Assembly (NCBI GenBank): GCA_002205965.3
Contig: NADL03000011.1
Coordinates: forward strand, 1 to 64,000
Direction: 5' to 3'
From: Kappaphycus alvarezii
Taxonomy: Eukaryota; Rhodophyta; Florideophyceae; Gigartinales; Solieriaceae
Length of the DNA stretch: 64,000 nucleotides
This document shows, piece by piece, positions 45,471 through 55,445 of this stretch (position 1 is its first letter; each line of letters starts with the position of its first letter). Under the pieces are notes generated by a model, which saw only the letters and a list, made by a program, of their open reading frames with translations, was not told where the DNA came from and did no database searches. The position numbers were made by a program, and so were the translations under genes.

Positions 45471-46400
45471 CTCCATGGAGACGTTGAAAATTATCCTTTT
45501 TGTACCTTTCATGCAAGGTAAGGTGATAAGTGCACCAATTGTACACTCCTCAAGTATCACTCAATATCCCTTATAAGTTGTCCAAATTTACATCCTTGGT
45601 CCAGCTAATCCACCATCCATAGGTAGAGGCAGGTACGCAGTCGGAATTGGCGATGACAAAAGGCCAAATCTGATGTCTGTTTTGCTAGGAAACAGCCCTA
45701 AATAGCGCGCATTATTTTCAAATATCAATCTATAAGTGAGCATGTAACCGGTTTCCACCGGCGAAACACGCGCTTAGATAGGGATAGTGAGAATCGATGC
45801 AGAGTTATTGAAGACCATGCAACGGCTGTGTAATTCGCTCGGAATACTCTCCGCCCTATTCACCTTAGAATAATGGTATTTTGGAACAATTAATACAAGA
45901 AATCAGTCTTCACTCCCCTGTTTTATTGTTATACTCAAGGCTTGATAGCCCATTTTGAGAGGAGGCCATGCAACATGGCACTGGTTGTGCAATCGACTTC
46001 CCATAGATATATTAAATGTAAATATTCCGATCCTCGAATGTAAATAATCCATTAATTCTCATTTGACGGTATGCCAATCTTTGGTCAACCCGGATTTGCG
46101 TCTCAGTATATTTCACCGACAACTCCGCGAAATAAGTTGGCCGCTCGTTCGTAATTTGTAAATTTCGATAGAGTTCATACTTTCGAATCCTTGTATCGGG
46201 TTTACGTTTCCGGAACACAAGGTATCACTATGGTGAACCGCCACGAATTCCATCCCCAGAATCGATTCCCATTACCTAGCATTCTATCCTTACTGTATTG
46301 ATTGCATTAGCAATATGAGATCGATTCCTTGGGGCAAAATTGAGGTCAAACATGGGCCCTCTATTCTGCTCTGCATTTCGATCACACTAGTGTCATGCGG
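45471..46400. other. No gene recognised
   Basis: A short minus frame at 46,012-46,218 is charged but unrecognised. I see no repeats of note. Confidence 0.35.
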
Positions 46401-47260
46401 GCTTTTCGTTACCGAGAGCAATTTATACGAATCCCAAATTCAGAACATGTCAAGGATCCTGCGTGGTGCAATGGCATTGATCTCGAGTACAATGCGTTTA
46501 TTGCACGTAGCGTGTGCGCTTTATGTATCCCGACTTGACTAGATGAATCCTTTTTTGTATACATGGGTGTTCCGCCTTTAAAAACTTCAAGCAACGGAAA
46601 GGGAATGTATAAGTAAGGCCCAATAGGTTGTTACTGGTCAATACCAACACCTAAACTTCGGCTTTGACTCGGTTGTCACATATGAACTGGTTGCCTCTCA
46701 CGAATTTATCCTGCTTTTAATAACTCTTACCGCACAAGATAGTTTTAATCGTAGAATGAGTGGATTTGTAGAAGCCGTGAATTGACTTCTCAAATTTTAT
46801 GGAACAACCAACAAATTAAAATTCCAGGGATTTCATACGGAATCATTTTGGTGAACTCCTTCGGTGTATGTGTCAAAGGAAACTCATAATTGTGTCGTCA
46901 AGTATTGGCTAGATATCTTCTCAGCTTTTTGAAACAAGTTGAGACAATCTAAGAAGTTATCAAGTCTCTGCTTTGCGACACAATCTTGAGTCGGGGGTTT
47001 GAACAGTAACGTATCAATCTACGAGTGTTGTTCAAAGTTGTGGATAAGGAATTCATCATTTTTATCATGGTGGTGGATGACCTGCAATTTACATCCAGTT
47101 GTACTGAGCTTATGGATTACTATAAGAAAAAATTCAAGCTTCTTTCGATGTGAGTTTGTTTTGAAAGTTGCGGGTGTTCGTGGGATGGGAAATATCCAGA
47201 CTGAAACAGGGATTGAAATCTCGCAATCGCGTTATGTCACTATCTGCACCTCCGTATGAC
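46401..47260 (+). pseudogene. copia-type reverse transcriptase remnant 3
   Basis: In the plus strand the segment DPAWCNGIDLEYNAFIARSV (46,460) resembles the start of copia RT. Further on, a frame gives LLCDTILSRGFEQ (46,970), and then VVDKEFIIFIMVVDDLQFTS followed by TELMDYYKKKFKL (47,038-47,145), where VVDD stands for the YVDD active site. A third frame continues GNIQTETGIEISQSRYVT (47,190), a typical post-active-site copia segment. Frames change at least three times and no flanking gag, integrase or RNase H could be confirmed. The copy is highly decayed. Confidence 0.5.
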
Positions 47261-49950
47261 TTCGGAAATAACCTACAGGCTCTTTATTGAACCCATGGGT
47301 AATGGAAACATGACGTGGTGGTTTCAATTGACCTGTCCCAGTACGTGTTTCGCAGGAATCGCACACATTTTTGATTGATACCTCGAGTTCTGGTCAGAGT
47401 TTACCTGCATTGCGGCCTATAATTTCTACTCATTACCAGAAGGAGTATTCCGATGGATCTTCTTAGTTGAACCTAGCACTGACCTACACGCAGTTGTTTG
47501 CAAAATGCCTTGGAGAAATTTAACTATCGATGGTCGGTGTTGTACTATGCCTGGCTTTAGCTTCTTATCGCCGGGCACGAGTTACGAGAATAGTATCTGC
47601 TCGCAGTCGTCAGTTGGGCGCTTTATACGGATATAATTATGCCTCTCTGAGTTGTTGGTGCTTCAGTATTGCCGGATATCCATTCCGACGATGACTGCAG
47701 AATTAACGTCTACCAAATCGAATGTCATTTATTTCGGAAATCCTTTCATATTACGTATGGTTCGCGTTTATGAACACACAGCTATCTTTTCCGATGGCAT
47801 TATTTTCCCCATCCATTCACGTGTATTTCTCTTGGTGGTTCCAAGACAATCGGTATACTCAGTACGTCACATGATTTAACGACACTCCCGATTACTTGGT
47901 CGAAGTTGGTGCTCCCTCATCAAGAATAAGGTTGGGGTCGGAGGGAAGCTTTCCAGATCCTTCTACTGAGAATACGGGCTACTTTTGCCACCTTTCTGAG
48001 TACAATCACAAGCTGTCACATCTTTAATATCTTTCAAGCTTACACTACAATTAGGCTACTTAGCCCTGATAAACTCCTTCTCTATCTCTGGAGACTGCTT
48101 ACCGATCACATCCTTCCGTACCTCTTTCCCTTCAATATCTGATCTTTTGATCTTGAAAATACATTCAGGGCCATTACGACATTGTTCAGATTTCCCATGA
48201 ACATGGCGTAGCAGTCTGCTCTTAGACCGTTACTAACTCCCATTTTCCTACATTTGTTAGAAATAACGGGAAAATTGAGCCCTGGTTGCTCCCACTGCCT
48301 CATGGTATCTAATTTTAGACATAAAAGAACCAATAAGTTTAGGTCTCGCAACTTCATTCTTTAGCTCATCATATTCAACCCCATCTCGACTAGGGACTCT
48401 ATGGTATCGTAAAAGGTAAGCCTGAAAGATGCTTGGTATTATAGCCCGTGACATTCGTTAGACTTGATCACTGACAACTATTACAAGTGCTTAAGAGGGA
48501 TCTCATCGCCGGCACATACTGAAATAATTCTGAAAAACGGTATGAAGCTTCTAGAAAAGGACTATTCGGGCCACAACAATCCGAGAGTACCTTAGAAACA
48601 AGGGTTTGAATACATCGATCTGTGCGTAATAGGATCTTCAACGGCGTCAGCACATCGTACGAATACTTCAAGCAAGGGCTACGACCCGATGCAACAGGTC
48701 GGTTAGGCATTTCACCACCTCGCATTTTTTTGTGCGGCCTCCGAGAAATGGCTTTCGTGATTTCAGCAGACTTGTTCGGTTATTTCTTCGACGTTTCAGA
48801 GACGAAGGCTTCTTTATACCATGAGAACTAATTTAAGTCTGTTGCTGAGTTATTTAAAGAGGAGTACTTGCGCAAAAATACTCTTCAGGGCATAAAAAGA
48901 TTCGAAAAGCAGTTCTCAAATGTTCGATTCACTAACTGTTTGGGATTCAAAACTACGAAGGTTGGGCGTGGAAGAATTTCCCCAAGGATTAATAAGATGC
49001 TATTATTGGAAAAGATGGCATCCCAAATCTCTTTATAGAATTAATATTTGGTACATATTTGTGAATTTAGTCTTTCCGGTCTGGCTTATCTGGAGCTGTT
49101 AATGACATGAAAGTTTTAGAGACGGGCGAATTATTTGCAGATGTCCTTAACTGATCTTTTCCGCCCCACGCACTCACCCACAGAATCAATTGCATATATT
49201 TTTACTGATTTTTTTACTTGACAGACAGTTTCTACCCACCTTGGAAGGTTTTTGTCAAACATTTGTCCGCCACAAATTACAAAAAGGTTGAAGCATTCTT
49301 CTATCTACGAGAAGCAGTAAGTAAGGTAGCATAAAGAGTATTTGGTGAACTTTTACTGCACTTAAAATATTGTTTCTTCCTTTCGACCTGTCTTCTTCAC
49401 AGAAAATGGGCCCAATCGTTCTTGAAGCTATTATTATACACAGCACAGTTGTTGAAAAGATGATAGGTACCTACTCGGGGATGATACGGGGATTTCTACA
49501 GCAGTGTAGACGTGAGGAATGATTAATCGATGGGAAATCTCTTTCGAGATGAAACAAGCTCAGCTCTAGCAGCGAGAATGATAGCAAATCGTTTTGTTTC
49601 CATAGAACACGTCAAGGTAAAAAGATTGCACGGAAGACTTGCAGATTTCCTCGTAGAAAAACTTTTGTGGTCGTGGGTTTACTTATGCTAACGATAAATC
49701 CACCTTGGCTTCAGCGTCAAAAATGAGGTCTACACAGCGATTCAGCGTGGAAGTAATGGCTGAGCGGAGAAAGGTCTCATTCGCCTTCTTTCCTCCTGCC
49801 GTCTTTCTTTTTCCTTTCTGTCCCTGTCGCTGCGGCGATAGGCTATTTATCTGGTTCGAGGTGTTATTTGTACCGGTCGAGCATGTTCGAAATAATCCAC
49901 AGCGCGCAATTCAGCGGCTGGTTTCCTTACACCTGTATCCAACTATTCAC
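47261..49950. other. Probable old retroelement DNA, no domain assigned
   Basis: Minus-strand frames at 48,106-48,454 (GVEYDELKNEVARPKLIGSF; VVMALNVFSRSKDQILKGKR) and 48,468-48,725, and plus-strand pieces at 48,840-49,030 (VAELFKEEYLRKNTLQGIKR), have protein-like composition but match no family I can name. They may be gag or pol fragments of the element at 46.4-47.3 kb or of separate copies. Confidence 0.3.
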
Positions 49951-51134
49951 AGTACGTGATTCCCTTCGTGCTTTGACCATGCACAGCATCAGTTTAAGCC
50001 CTTACTTTCACCACTTCAGATGTACATTGTATAATTAGATAAACAATCTGCACCATTATGCTAGCTCGGACTAATGCATAACCATGCACACGTGACTGCC
50101 GAACACACACTTATCCCCGTGGTGCTTAATTTACGCCTCCACGAGGCGCATCTGTACAACACCCTGAATAAAAAAGAGCCACGATAAAACTTAAATTGCC
50201 AAAGTCCAATGGGCTGAGCGCCTGCACAACAATTACTGCAAAATTAGATAGTTAATTGTACGTGGCACGCGGCATGCAGTACGCCATATCTGAGCTCGAC
50301 TTTGTACAAAATGTACTGTAGCGCCGTTCGACTACACCTTTGGAAGTTATAAGGGCTGCAAGTCTGACTGGGAAGGTCTAGGCATTCTTCCACTAATTAA
50401 CATTGTTTCATTCGTCGGCAACCGCAGATTCGTTGTTTTTATTCACCTCCCGAGACAGATTCTTTTGTCTGTTTTGCATTTCTGCTGAAGAAAAACCTTA
50501 TATTAAATCCAAAAAGCGTTCAACTTTTACCGGGTCTGTGTCATTTATACCAAAAAGTACCAAATCGCACTTTTTTCCTCGAATTTATTCTATTACTTCT
50601 CAAGTTCAAGCAACTGTGGGAGATTTTTTCCGTTTAGAAAAAGGAGAAGCTTATATTAAGCCCTATATCCCCTTTGGCCTATATTTGGATTTTTCACAGA
50701 TTCGCTTGCTCTCCTGTTTCCAGCTGGGCCCCGAATATCACAATTTACATATTCATTTTCGGCTATTTCTGTACAAAGGTTTTTGTAAGGAGTTTTTGCA
50801 TTCCTGCTCGTGTCAATTTTGTTCTGTGTTGGCGCCGGAATAACATCATCCATACCCTGATTATTCATATATGATCTTGAACTGCTTCAAAGAGACATCA
50901 GCAAAGCAAAATAGGGTTTTGCTCGGCGCAAATAGTTAGGGCACGTTAGAATGGAAATCTAGTCCCTGCATCGAGTCTAAGATATGGAAGTAGAAATAAG
51001 TAATTGGAATCATAGCATCGCCGCTATATAAATCAAACGCAATGCGCTTCAAATCACGACCAAAGCAGAAATAAAGAAATGAAATCAAAGCATCGCCGCC
51101 TAGATTTTTCTTCTTGATACAGTTGAAAATACCT
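49951..51134. other. No gene recognised
   Basis: A plus-strand frame is open for 146 codons at 50,403-50,843 (Phe/Ser-rich, SSATADSLFLFTSRDRFFCL) and has no recognisable domain; overlapping minus-strand frames are no better. The duplication caaagcatcgccgcctagat / catagcatcgccgctatata at 51,012-51,105 hints at a small repeat. Confidence 0.35.
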
Positions 51135-51464
51135 TCAAACTTTAAACTTTCTGTACGAGATTTCTCTTGGCGTTGCATACTGACGTCTCGTGTTCAGGTT
51201 TGGAAGAACGTGTCCGGAGTTTTTAACTTTCTCATCGCAGAGAGGAGTGTACTCTTCCAGAATTGGTATGATGAAGAGTTCCTTTTTCTTCCTGTTTCCT
51301 CCTTGCGGGTCTTTATGTGCATAAATATAAGCTCTGCACCACGTCACAGTTTCTTTCGATGACCATCCCATGCCTGCTTTCATGATAGAACAGTATGTGA
51401 GCGAAAAGGACGAGTGGATGATGAAAGTTGTACGGCTGTAGGTTGAGGCTGCTGGAGACAACAT
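51135..51464 (-). pseudogene. Myb/SANT-like (NAM-type) protein of Harbinger elements, fragment
   Basis: The 109-codon minus frame contains GMGWSSKETVTWCRAYIYAH and KDPQGGNRKKKELFIIPILE, then PNLNTRRQYATPREISYRKF. The spacing Trp...Glu...Cys-Arg-Ala-Tyr, then a DP...G..KK..F.....E block, then R...A....F is the pattern of the Myb/SANT-like, NAM-associated DNA-binding proteins that accompany PIF/Harbinger transposases. Such proteins help bring the transposase to its DNA. The next frame downstream (KVFSTVSR) appears to continue it after a shift near 51,135. No transposase lies directly beside it; the nearest is at 43.1-43.9 kb on the other strand. Confidence 0.5.
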
Positions 51465-51729
51465 CTATCTAGATCTGGCAATAGCAATAAATACTGTGGT
51501 GTCGATCGCTTGTTTCACTCGGACTCGAGTCTCCAAAAAACAGATCTAAATACGACATCATTGGACCCAGTTTCAGGAAGGTTCAATCCAAATCTGAAAA
51601 AAATGAATTGAAAATCTTATTGAAAATTGCTGGCGGGAGGAACAAAAAGAATCCAATTAATTTACTTGGATTAGATCGACCTTGAGAGGACTTTTTAGGG
51701 AAACTGAAGAGGTACCACTGGTCACCCTG
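51465..51729. other. Spacer, nothing recognised
   Basis: Short unique DNA between the Myb-like frame and repeat R1. Confidence 0.3.
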
Positions 51730-51792
51730 TAGGATGTTCCTGGCCACAACCGACCATATCTTTCAAATATTAAATCATTCCACATTTCCCCC
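51730..51792 (+). repeat. Interspersed repeat R1, copy B
   Basis: This 63-bp segment begins taggatgttcctggccacaa and contains cgaccatatctttcaaatat and taaatcattccacatttccc. It aligns with copies at 3,531 and 58,610 in the same orientation and is closest to the copy at 58,610. Confidence 0.75.
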
Positions 51793-52020
51793 TTGGATTG
51801 GAACCCCAAAATGGATCATAGGTGGCCATGCTCTTACACGCAAACTAGACATACTGTATGTACAGTTAAGAAAATAACAAAATACAGTACACTCGACCAT
51901 CCGAATAGTGTCACCTCTGTAAAAATAACCAAACGTGGGACTATATCGAGGGCGGCCTTACTGAAATTCTCACATTTACACGTGTATAAACAACTTTTAG
52001 TCTCATAAAGCTGTACTTTG

Positions 52021-52056
52021 TGTACATGTACTGTACTGCACAGTACTGTACTGTAC
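52021..52056. repeat. Pentamer palindrome cluster (TACAG/CTGTA)
   Basis: The stretch tgtacatgtactgtactgca followed by cagtactgtactgtac is built from overlapping GTAC-centred words. It can pair with itself and with many similar clusters in the window. Confidence 0.7.
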
Positions 52057-52196
52057 CGGGTTTGAGCCCCGCAAGTGGTTACATTGGTAAAAATTTAATT
52101 TGTGTGTTTGGACGTTGCATACCGTCCTATAGGTGATAGGAATGAGGTGTAAGATGTCCGAGTCCTTACAGAACTCTATGGTCCCTAAGTGAGGGG

Positions 52197-52299
52197 GGTG
52201 TTGAAATGTAACTTTACGGCATCAGTAAAGGGGTGATGAAATGTAACTTTACGGCATCAGTAAAGGGTGATGAAATGTAACTTTGCGTCGTAAGTAAAA
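52197..52299. repeat. Tandem repeat, 33-35 bp unit, three copies
   Basis: Each unit contains gaaatgtaactttacggcat followed by cagtaaa; the third copy reads gaaatgtaactttgcgtcgt. The array stops 11 bp before the left LTR at 52,311. Confidence 0.85.
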
Positions 52300-52310
52300 C
52301 TGGTGTATGC

Positions 52311-52424
52311 TGTAGGAAGCAGTGGTTTACTGATGATGGATGATCAGATCGGAAGAGCCTCGGCGGAGACGGGGTAGCCGGTACTTACTGTGTGGTGATA
52401 CTGTACTTACCGTAATGTCCTACA
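52311..52424 (-). repeat. 3' LTR (114 bp)
   Basis: It has TG...CA ends with the inverted heptamer tgtagga / tcctaca. It contains atcggaagagcctcggcgga and gtggtgatactgtacttacc, both with counterparts in the other LTR. In the element's own orientation it lies downstream of the polypurine tract. Confidence 0.8.
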
Positions 52425-52445
52425 TTCCCTCTTCTCTTCTCTTTC
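52425..52445 (-). other. Polypurine tract
   Basis: Twenty-one consecutive pyrimidines on the plus strand (starting ttccctcttctcttctcttt) give an uninterrupted purine run on the minus strand. It ends directly at the LTR's TGTAGGA edge. This is the expected primer site for plus-strand DNA synthesis. Confidence 0.8.
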
Positions 52446-53129
52446 AAAAGTTATCCCACTGACCTTGACCAAAACAATACCAGTTAAGGGCGACGAAAGG
52501 ATAAATCCGAGAACCATTCCTAGGCTCCTTTGACGACCGTTTCCATGTCGATCTTTTTCGTATTTTCCGGCCGATGCTTTTGAATCTAGAGAATTCTCTA
52601 TAAAAGGTAGACTGGTAGCGGTATATTCATGAGAGCTTCGGCGTATCCACCATCTCGGTGAGTTGAGGGTGCTACTGTTGGCCGAAGTCACGTCGTTGCT
52701 CAGGTTGAGCAAAAAAAATGGACTATGTCCACACTAACCCAGCATAGTGGGGTGAGGGCTCTCCGACACTAGGCGCTGAATTATCGCGAACCCTTCGGGG
52801 GGAGTTCCGCTCGTTTGACAGTGCTCGATCCGCAGAGCCCCTCTGGGGTGGGTTCTGGGTTAGGAGACTACGACTTCGTGAAGCTAACGGTGGTGCCTCC
52901 TGCGAGCCGGGATGGTGGGGGCCTTTTAGATGTTCGTATGAGTGACTAACCATTGATATCTCTGCCATGTGTGTTTATCCTATGTCTCGAATCGCAGGTT
53001 TCACCGCTCTTCCTCGCTGGGCATGGGTACTTTTGTAGTTGGAATCCAATTAAGGTGACGATAGGATGAGTCTTGCCGCATGAAGACGCGTTTGCTTGGA
53101 GTGACGCATTTGTTTGTTTTCAGTGTGGA
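52446..53129. other. Non-pol internal region of the deleted LTR element
   Basis: About 680 bp between the pol end and the polypurine tract. Minus-strand frames (52,723-52,968 and 52,446-52,712) are Ser/Arg/Pro-rich and unrecognised. The region probably represents 3' untranslated sequence of the element; an accessory gene cannot be excluded. Confidence 0.35.
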
Positions 53130-53470
53130 TTAAAGCATCTTGTTGGGATTTGCTTTGGTCATCGCATCTGCGAGGTTGAGTGTGCCGAGTATCAAGCATA
53201 CTGAGATAATCTTTCCTCTAAAGTTGAACTCGCGATATCTGTATCCAAATTCTGGAATGGATGGGACTGTCTCGTTCATCAGTTTCGCCCTCAAGGTCTC
53301 CAAATCAATGTACACGACAATCGGAACTATTTTCTTCGCAAGGTCGAAGATGACATGCGATATGTTTCGGTAACTAGTTAAGCCCATCCGGAGTTATTAT
53401 CCTCGAAACATAGGCTCGCTGCGTATAGAAATGTCATATCCGTAACGTTGGATATCGATCCCTTTGAAAT
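53130..53470 (-). pseudogene. copia-like pol C-terminus (RNase H end)
   Basis: The minus-strand frame reads YRNISHVIFDLAKKIVPIVV, YIDLETLRAKLMNETVPSIP and ends GTLNLADAMTKANPNKML. The NLADAMTK motif is the typical C-terminal end of copia RNase H. Upstream in the same strand a further stretch (DFKGIDIQRYGYDISIRSEP, near 53,410-53,470) continues the protein after stops. The rest of pol is deleted. Confidence 0.6.
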
Positions 53471-53596
53471 CGATTAGTGGTTGTTGGGTGATCTTTTTCT
53501 TTAGCGAGGAGAACTCAAGCTAGTTGACTTTGCGTCCGGATCGTTGGATGTTTCACGCGGCGAGAGACACGAGCCCGCAGAACAGCGATGCTACTA

Positions 53597-53853
53597 TGTA
53601 GTAAGCAGTGATTCACTGGTGAATGATCGGATCGGAAGTGCCCAGGAGACGGGTAGCCATACTTAATGTGTGTTTGGGAGAGTTTATTTTCGGTCGCTTT
53701 CTCGCTTGAGTGGGCAATTTGTTCAGCCATTGCCCGGAGTTGTCCGTCTAGCAGAACCCAAGGTCCTGTGTAGAGCGGACTTGTCTTCAAACAATAAAGC
53801 GTCATTCTTCTTCTTAATGTGTGGTGATACTGTACTTACTGTAATGTCCTACA
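53597..53853 (-). repeat. 5' LTR interrupted by an insertion
   Basis: It starts tgtagtaagcagtgattcac and ends gtaatgtcctaca, matching the 3' LTR on both sides of the insertion at 53,673-53,812. Several substitutions separate the two LTRs, so the element is not young. Confidence 0.75.
53673..53812. mobile_element. 140-bp insertion with 11-bp target-site duplication
   Basis: The LTR word cttaatgtgtg is present at 53,662-53,672 and again at 53,813-53,823, flanking 140 bp that the other LTR lacks. The insert begins tttgggagagtttattttcg and ends acaataaagcgtcattcttc followed by tt; an AATAAA lies about 15 bp from the end. Neither LTR-type TG...CA ends nor clear inverted repeats are seen. A short non-autonomous element or a retroposed transcript fragment are both possible. 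Confidence 0.7.
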
Positions 53854-53990
53854 TCCGCTGCAGGATCCGACACAATAATGGGCTGTGTGCCCACTCAGTG
53901 CATCACTTGACATGCCAGTAAAGATGATTGCTTGGCATGCCAGCTCATGTGGCTTAGTGGTCGATGTGTTCTTCCTACATCCATTAGCTG

Positions 53991-54015
53991 CAGTACAGTA
54001 CAGTACAGTACAGTA
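53991..54015. repeat. (CAGTA)5 microsatellite
   Basis: Five perfect copies of cagta in tandem. Similar arrays and their inverted forms occur at 54,199-54,227 and 54,377-54,401. Confidence 0.9.
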
Positions 54016-54198
54016 ACTCTAAAAATTGTGCCACGCCGCGGTGGCACTACATCGGCACTATATTGAGGGGGACACTTCTCAGTACGGCACTATTCGGAGG
54101 CCCCCCTGTACACAACTACAACTGTGCTGTACAGTACATTTTCAATGACGCTTTATTGTTCGTAGTCAAGTCCGAATTACACATGCTTAGTCAGTACA

Positions 54199-54227
54199 TG
54201 TACAGTACTGTACTGTACAGTACAGTA
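54199..54227. repeat. Palindromic TACAG/CTGTA array
   Basis: tgtacagtactgtactgtac followed by agtacagta contains the pentamer in both orientations, so the strand can fold on itself. Confidence 0.8.
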
Positions 54228-54530
54228 TGCATGACGTCTCTGGTCTCGTATCTTTGATTTGATAATTCGAAAGCCCATTAATGTTTTTCGGGCCTTATTT
54301 TGATAATCGCAGGATATAGTGAACTGGCGATACCGACGAAAAGTTTTGATCCTACAGTACCTTTTTCTGACGACTGCTGTACTGACAGTACTGTACTGTA
54401 GTTCTTTGCGATGCAGAGCAACAACAGTTATGTGATCGAGAGATCTTGCGGTCATTATTGTTTGCTGAGTTAAACAAGACGATTCTTCTTGAAAAGTTCA
54501 CTCTCAACTCCCGACAGCAACCATTCCACC

Positions 54531-55295
54531 ATGCGCATCCTCATAATTCGCCACGCTGACCCCGAGTACGCCTTTGACTCTCTCACATCTGCCGGCAAAA
54601 AGGAGGCCACCGCCCTTGCCGATCGTCTCAAGTCTGGCCTCGAGGGCACCATCACACACATTTACACCTCCCCAAAAGGTCGTGCCCGTGCCACAGCATC
54701 TTACACTGAGAAAGCCCTTGATAAAAAGGCTTCTGTCGAGGAATGGACTCGCGAGCTTTCGTACTGGCCACGTTTACCAGGCACAGAACGTCCAGGGGAG
54801 GGTGGACTTGCCATGTGGGATTTATCCGCCGATTCCGTGCGCGCAATGCCGGACTTGGCTAGAGATTCTCAATGGGAGTATGTCAAAGAGATTGCGGAAG
54901 CCAAGACTCCGTTTGAACGTTTGCAAATGGAATCCGACGCGTTCCTAGCACGTCATGGCTATGTAAGGGAGGGCCATCATTACCGTATTGTCAACGCTAA
55001 TCGCGATATTATTGCGGTTTTTTGTCATGGCGGGTTCGGCTTGACTTGGCTTTCCCATCTGTTGAATATACCTCTGGCAATGGTATGGACCTCGTTCTAC
55101 CTGCCCCCAAGCTCTGTAACCACAATTTTGCTTGACGAAAGAAGCCCCGATTTCGCCTGTCCAAGGGCCATCGGCATTGGAGACATTGGCCACTTGTATT
55201 CAAACGGTCTGCAGCTGTCTACAAGCAAATATGAACGTCCGAATACATACGGAAAGTGGAAGAGGCCCAGCGGTATAAAGGCGAATTTTTGGTGA
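54531..55295 (+). CDS. Histidine phosphatase family protein (PhoE/phosphoglycerate mutase-like)
   Basis: An uninterrupted 254-codon gene. The ATG at 54,531 sits in a strong context (ttccaccatgc) and begins MRILIIRHADPEYAFDSLTS, whose RHA holds the phospho-accepting His. Other active-site elements are the Arg region YTSPKGRARATASY, the Glu in WTRELSYW and the second His in FCHGGFGLTWLSHLL. The C-terminal part (MVWTSFYLPPSSVTTILLDE and GIGDIGHLYSNGLQL) is characteristic of a bacterial-type subgroup of the family. It should act as a cytosolic phosphomonoesterase; substrate unknown. No signal peptide or membrane segment is present. It is the only host-type gene in the window that needs no frame change. 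The downstream neighbour is convergent, with about 150 bp between the stops. Confidence 0.9.
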   Translation: MRILIIRHADPEYAFDSLTSAGKKEATALADRLKSGLEGTITHIYTSPKGRARATASYTEKALDKKASVEEWTRELSYWPRLPGTERPGEGGLAMWDLSADSVRAMPDLARDSQWEYVKEIAEAKTPFERLQMESDAFLARHGYVREGHHYRIVNANRDIIAVFCHGGFGLTWLSHLLNIPLAMVWTSFYLPPSSVTTILLDERSPDFACPRAIGIGDIGHLYSNGLQLSTSKYERPNTYGKWKRPSGIKANFW

Positions 55296-55445
55296 CTGCA
55301 AGTTACCGCGGTCTTCGGTCTTCAAGAACCTACAATCGCGCCATCTCTACGAACCTCTAACAGATAGAATCGCTGGATCGTGCCACACTATTTTGCAGCA
55401 ACCTTCCCGCAGAAGTCACCTCAGCGAAAATTGCGGCTAGCAGCT
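55296..55445. other. Convergent intergenic region
   Basis: About 150 bp separate the two stop codons. Downstream of the phosphatase lies the complementary-looking word pair accgcggtcttcggtcttca; no AATAAA is visible. Confidence 0.4.

Larger units (their letters stand above)
52311..53853 (-). mobile_element. Internally deleted LTR retrotransposon with short LTRs
   Basis: Two direct repeats bound the element. The left repeat (52,311-52,424, 114 bp) starts tgtagga and ends tcctaca, which are exact reverse complements, as LTR ends should be. The right repeat (53,597-53,853) is its homologue with a 140-bp insertion. In minus-strand orientation a 21-nt all-purine tract abuts the downstream LTR. 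The internal region is only about 1.17 kb and keeps just the end of a copia-like pol, so most of gag-pol is lost. No clean 5-bp target-site duplication is visible. Confidence 0.75.

Noticed and set aside
50403..50843. 146-codon plus-strand open frame
   Set aside because: Phe/Ser-rich composition, no domain and no support from neighbours. I could not separate it from chance, so it is mentioned only as unassigned DNA.
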